Shown: positions 5,741-8,042 of the stretch, piece by piece | Layout of the letters: every line of letters starts with the position of its first letter | Numbering within the stretch: the stretch's first letter is position 1 | Source of the DNA: GCA-003244245 sp050700355 | Lineage (GTDB): Bacteria; Actinomycetota; Actinomycetes; Mycobacteriales; Pseudonocardiaceae | Length of the DNA: 8,042 bases | Assembly: GCA_050700355.1 (NCBI GenBank) | Contig: JBOHHE010000388.1 | Location: forward strand, 1-8,042 | Reading direction: 5' to 3' | Position numbers and translations under genes: made by a program | Notes under the pieces: model-generated | Told to the model about the DNA's origin: nothing | What the model saw: the letters and a program-made list of their open reading frames with translations, nothing else | The model's database searches: none

Positions 5741-7012
5741 TCACACGGCTGCGACCGCAGCGCACACACCATGGGTGATCCGGGCCAGATCCTCGTTCCC
5801 TGTGACGTAGGGAGGCATGGTGTAGACGAGATCACGGAAGGGACGCAGCCACACCCCATGGGCGACCGCGGCGGCCGTGGCGGCGGGGACATCGACGGCG
5901 TGGTCGAGCTGGACCACGCCGATCGCGCCGCGCACCCGGACGTCGACCACCCCGGGTAGCTCGACCGCAGCTGCCAGCCCGGCGCGCAATCCCGTCTCCA
6001 GGCGACGGACCTCGGCCCGCCAGTCCTGACCCAGCAACAGGTCGATCGACGCACAGGCGACCGCGGCGGCCAACGGGTTACCCATGAACGTCGGCCCATG
6101 CGCGAGCACCGGGACCTCGCCGCGCGAGATGACCTCGGCGACCTGCGCTGTGCACAGAGCCGCAGCCATCGACAGGTAGCCGCCAGTGAGCGCCTTGCCC
6201 ACACACATCACGTCGGGACTGATCCCGGCGTGCTCCGCCGCGAACAACTCCCCGGTGCGCCCGAACCCGGTGGCGATCTCATCGAAAACCAGGAGCACAT
6301 CATTGGCCAATGTGATCTCGCGCAGCACATGCAAGTAGCGCGGGTCATGAAAGCACATCCCGCCCGCCCCCTGCACCACCGGTTCGACGATCACCGCTGC
6401 CAGCTCGTCAGCATGCTCGGCCACCCTATCGGCCAACACCTGGACATACGCCGACTCCAGCACCACGGGAGGCGGCGGCACGAACACCTGCCTGGCCAGC
6501 ACGTCGCTCCACAGCGCGTGCATGCCACCGTCGGGGTCGCAGACACTCATTGCACCGAACGTATCGCCGTGGTATCCACCCCGCCAGGTGAGCAGCCGAC
6601 GTTTACCTGGCCGGCCCAGCGAGCGCCAGTACTGCAAGCACATCTTGATCGCTACCTCCACCGACACCGAGCCGGAATCGGTGAGGAAAACGTGCCGCAA
6701 GGGGGTGGGGGTGATCTCCACCAGGCGCTGGGCCAGGCGGATGGCGGGCTCGTGGGTGAGACCGCCGAACATCACGTGGCACATGCGGCCCAGCTGGTCG
6801 CGCACCGCGGCGTCGAGCACCGGATGCGCATAGCCGTGGATGGCCGCCCACCAGGACGACATCCCATCGACAAGTTCGGTTCCGTCGGCGAGCCGCAACC
6901 GGACCCCGGACGCGGAGCGCACCAAGAGCGGGTCGGTGCGCCCTGGCATCGGTCCGTAGGGATGCCAGACGTGCGCCCGGTCTGCGGCAATCAGGTCAGC
7001 TAGGACGTTCAT
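5741..7012 (-). CDS. bioA: Adenosylmethionine-8-amino-7-oxononanoate aminotransferase (423 aa)
   Basis: Biotin synthesis enzyme that moves an amino group from S-adenosylmethionine to 7-keto-8-aminopelargonate (KAPA), forming DAPA, using PLP in the cytosol. The 423-aa length is usual. Visible family features: WHPYGPM at 16-22, DGMSSWW at 49-55, TDSGSVSVE at 111-119 (phosphate-binding loop and Glu), the Tyr147-His148-Gly motif, DEIATGFGRTG at 244-254 with the PLP Asp244, PLP Lys273 in VGKALTGGYL, GPTFM at 306-310, and LRPFRDLVY near 389-397 with the Arg that holds KAPA. WHPY and SSWW separate BioA from other class III aminotransferases. ATG start at 7012; the ribosome site is weak. No other bio gene is in the window. 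A candidate promoter lies at 7151-7179 and an inverted repeat in the leader. The gene looks intact. Confidence 0.95.
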   Translation of the reverse strand: MNVLADLIAADRAHVWHPYGPMPGRTDPLLVRSASGVRLRLADGTELVDGMSSWWAAIHGYAHPVLDAAVRDQLGRMCHVMFGGLTHEPAIRLAQRLVEITPTPLRHVFLTDSGSVSVEVAIKMCLQYWRSLGRPGKRRLLTWRGGYHGDTFGAMSVCDPDGGMHALWSDVLARQVFVPPPPVVLESAYVQVLADRVAEHADELAAVIVEPVVQGAGGMCFHDPRYLHVLREITLANDVLLVFDEIATGFGRTGELFAAEHAGISPDVMCVGKALTGGYLSMAAALCTAQVAEVISRGEVPVLAHGPTFMGNPLAAAVACASIDLLLGQDWRAEVRRLETGLRAGLAAAVELPGVVDVRVRGAIGVVQLDHAVDVPAATAAAVAHGVWLRPFRDLVYTMPPYVTGNEDLARITHGVCAAVAAV

Positions 7013-7045
7013 GATCCGCTAGCCTACGACCCGATCCGATACGGA

Positions 7046-7073
7046 GAGTGACATCACCCTCGATGTAACACTC
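7046..7073. promoter_or_regulatory. Inverted repeat in the bioA leader, candidate operator or RNA hairpin
   Basis: GAGTGACATC (7046-7055) faces GATGTAACACTC (7062-7073): GATGT pairs ACATC and CACTC pairs GAGTG, with two extra A bases in the right arm and a 6-base centre. It lies 34 bases upstream of bioA and downstream of its likely promoter. A related copy, GAGTTACATC, is at 7181-7190. It could be bound by a biotin repressor (BioQ- or BirA-like) or by the adjacent LuxR protein; neither consensus is clearly matched. Confidence 0.4.
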
Positions 7074-7120
7074 TTCAGGGGAGTGACGATGACAAACAGT
7101 GAGCAATCCACTACATTCTT

Positions 7121-7151
7121 CCCATAGCGATCCACAATAGATCACCCATAG
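7121..7151. repeat. Direct repeat CCCATAG, 24 bases apart
   Basis: CCCATAG occurs at 7121-7127 and 7145-7151, with GATC at 7129-7132 and 7140-7143 between the copies. The second copy overlaps the bioA -10 region. Placement between two divergent genes suggests a regulator site, but seven-base repeats are weak evidence. Confidence 0.25.
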
Positions 7152-7179
7152 GTATACAAAGGAGTGTAGCTGGTGACAA
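7151..7179 (-). promoter_or_regulatory. Sigma70-like promoter for bioA
   Basis: On the minus strand TTGTCA (7179-7174, five of six consensus -35 bases) is followed after exactly 17 bases by TATACC (7156-7151, four of six -10 bases). Transcription would begin near 7144, leaving a leader of about 130 bases before the bioA ATG, which contains the inverted repeat at 7046-7073. By sequence match alone. Confidence 0.5.
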
Positions 7180-7300
7180 AGAGTTACATCAACAGTGAAA
7201 CTTTCGTGTTTGCTCCCAGCGCGCACGTTAATCGGTCCGAGCCAGCTTTCACCCGATGATCCCTGGCCGCGCACAGAACTCGCCGATCCCGGAGAACCAC

Positions 7301-7990
7301 ATGACGAGCATGGTTACTTCGTCGAGCGACTACGCCGAGATCTCTCCCGAGACAGGCCCCGCCGAGCAGCGGGTATCTTTCCGAGCGATCCGGGTGGCCC
7401 TCATCATCGACACGAGTCTGGTTCGTGGGGCGCTCGCCGCGCTGCTCTCCGGCGAAGACGACATCGAGGTGGTCGCCGGAATAGGGATGGGTGACCGCGT
7501 GATCCCCACCGCCGTCCGATACCGGCCAGATGTCGCCGTCCTGGACGTCGAAGTGGGGGGCTCGGACATGCTCGAGGTCGCCCGGGCACTGCACAAGCAG
7601 GTGCCCGAATGCCGGTTGGTGGCGCTGGTGACGGCACGAAGACCGGGTCTGGTCATTCGAGCGCTCGATGTTCCCGTCGCGGGCGCGGTGGACACGAATG
7701 CGCAGCCTCGGCGGCTCCTGGCCACCATCCGGCAGGTGGCCAAAGGAAAAAAGGTGATCGACCCGGCTCTCGCGGTGGCTGCGGTCGGCGCAGCCGGCAG
7801 CCCGCTGACGCCCCGGGAGCTCACGGTGCTGGATCTCGCGGCGGGTGGCGCGTCCCCCTCCGAGATCGCCAAACAGCTCTTCCTCAGCCGAGGGACGGTG
7901 TGCAACTACCTATCGCGCGTCATCACGAAGCTAGGCGCCCGCACCCGGATAGACGCCATTCGAATTGCCCGTGAAGCGGGCTGGATCTAA
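7301..7990 (+). CDS. LuxR/NarL-family response regulator with a degenerate receiver domain (229 aa)
   Basis: DNA-binding transcription regulator. After a ~28-residue unstructured N-terminus, residues ~30-150 form a receiver domain: RVALIIDTSLVRGALAALL, phosphoacceptor-position Asp82 (VAVLDVEVGG), LVALVTA with the switch Thr111. Of the acidic pair normally near residue 36-37 only Asp37 remains (Ile36), and the conserved Lys is replaced by about Thr132 (GAVDTNAQP), so it may not be switched by ordinary phosphorylation. Residues ~167-229 are a LuxR helix-turn-helix (LTPRELTVLDLA, PSEIAKQLFLSRGTVCNYLS, ITKLGARTR, IAREAGWI), close to the DesR-like subgroup. The ATG at 7301 has GGAGA (7291-7295) six bases upstream; the in-frame ATG at 7256 has none. 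No kinase gene is adjacent. The gene is divergent from bioA across 288 bases, so it may control bioA or itself; this is inference. Confidence 0.9.
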   Translation: MTSMVTSSSDYAEISPETGPAEQRVSFRAIRVALIIDTSLVRGALAALLSGEDDIEVVAGIGMGDRVIPTAVRYRPDVAVLDVEVGGSDMLEVARALHKQVPECRLVALVTARRPGLVIRALDVPVAGAVDTNAQPRRLLATIRQVAKGKKVIDPALAVAAVGAAGSPLTPRELTVLDLAAGGASPSEIAKQLFLSRGTVCNYLSRVITKLGARTRIDAIRIAREAGWI

Positions 7991-8042
7991 CTCAGCGACC
8001 GAGCGCCCACCGAGACCGGGATGCGCCAGCGCGATCACGGTC
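7991..8042. other. Right-edge sequence, no callable gene
   Basis: 52 bases after the regulator's TAA. An ATG at 8021 and an open minus-strand frame both exist, but the piece is too short to decide whether a gene begins or ends here. No clear terminator hairpin is seen. Confidence 0.3.

Noticed and set aside
7256..7300. ATG at 7256 as the start of the LuxR regulator
   Set aside because: No ribosome site, whereas ATG 7301 has GGAGA at ideal spacing.

Overview
The window is high-GC DNA with GTG and TTG starts, 4-base stop/start overlaps and strong G/C third-position codon use. It also has an XRE/TPR-type regulator followed by tiny co-translated genes, a SulP-carbonic anhydrase fusion of the mycobacterial Rv3273 type, and a LuxR-type atypical response regulator. 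Together these point to an actinomycete, probably of the order Pseudonocardiales. That placement rests on family knowledge and no genus can be claimed.

Left third (1-2360, + strand): the C-terminal part of an XRE-family regulator enters from the left edge and ends at 584. A 246-base leader follows, with a UUCG-loop hairpin just after the stop and two inverted repeats (721-751 and 761-790). Then comes a tightly packed cassette of small, uncharacterised genes: a 73-aa protein (831), a 120-aa winged-helix-like protein (1049), a 108-aa Cys/His putative zinc-binding protein (1408), a broken ~73-aa gene (about 1671-1888), and a ~124-aa protein (1885) whose true C-terminus appears to have been shifted out of frame. 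Most joints are ATGA or GTGA overlaps, so the set was built for translational coupling. The second half carries an in-frame TGA and two probable single-base deletions, so the cassette seems to be decaying, unless these are sequencing errors.

Middle (2361-3239): a lower-GC non-coding stretch of about 300 bases holds an imperfect two-unit tandem repeat (period about 72-74), each unit with a hairpin. It lies between two converging transcription units. On the minus strand next to it is a complete type II toxin-antitoxin pair (Phd/YefM antitoxin, then RelE/ParE toxin, overlapping by GTGA).

Right half (3300-8042): two large minus-strand genes encode a 762-aa SulP transporter-STAS-beta-carbonic anhydrase fusion and BioA, the PLP aminotransferase of biotin synthesis. 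One supplies bicarbonate and the other biotin, the two inputs of biotin-dependent carboxylases, so they may be linked in function. Divergent from bioA is a LuxR/NarL-type regulator with a degenerate receiver domain. The 288-base region between them holds a sigma70-like bioA promoter, an inverted repeat and short direct repeats that could be operators. The last 52 bases contain no gene that can be called.
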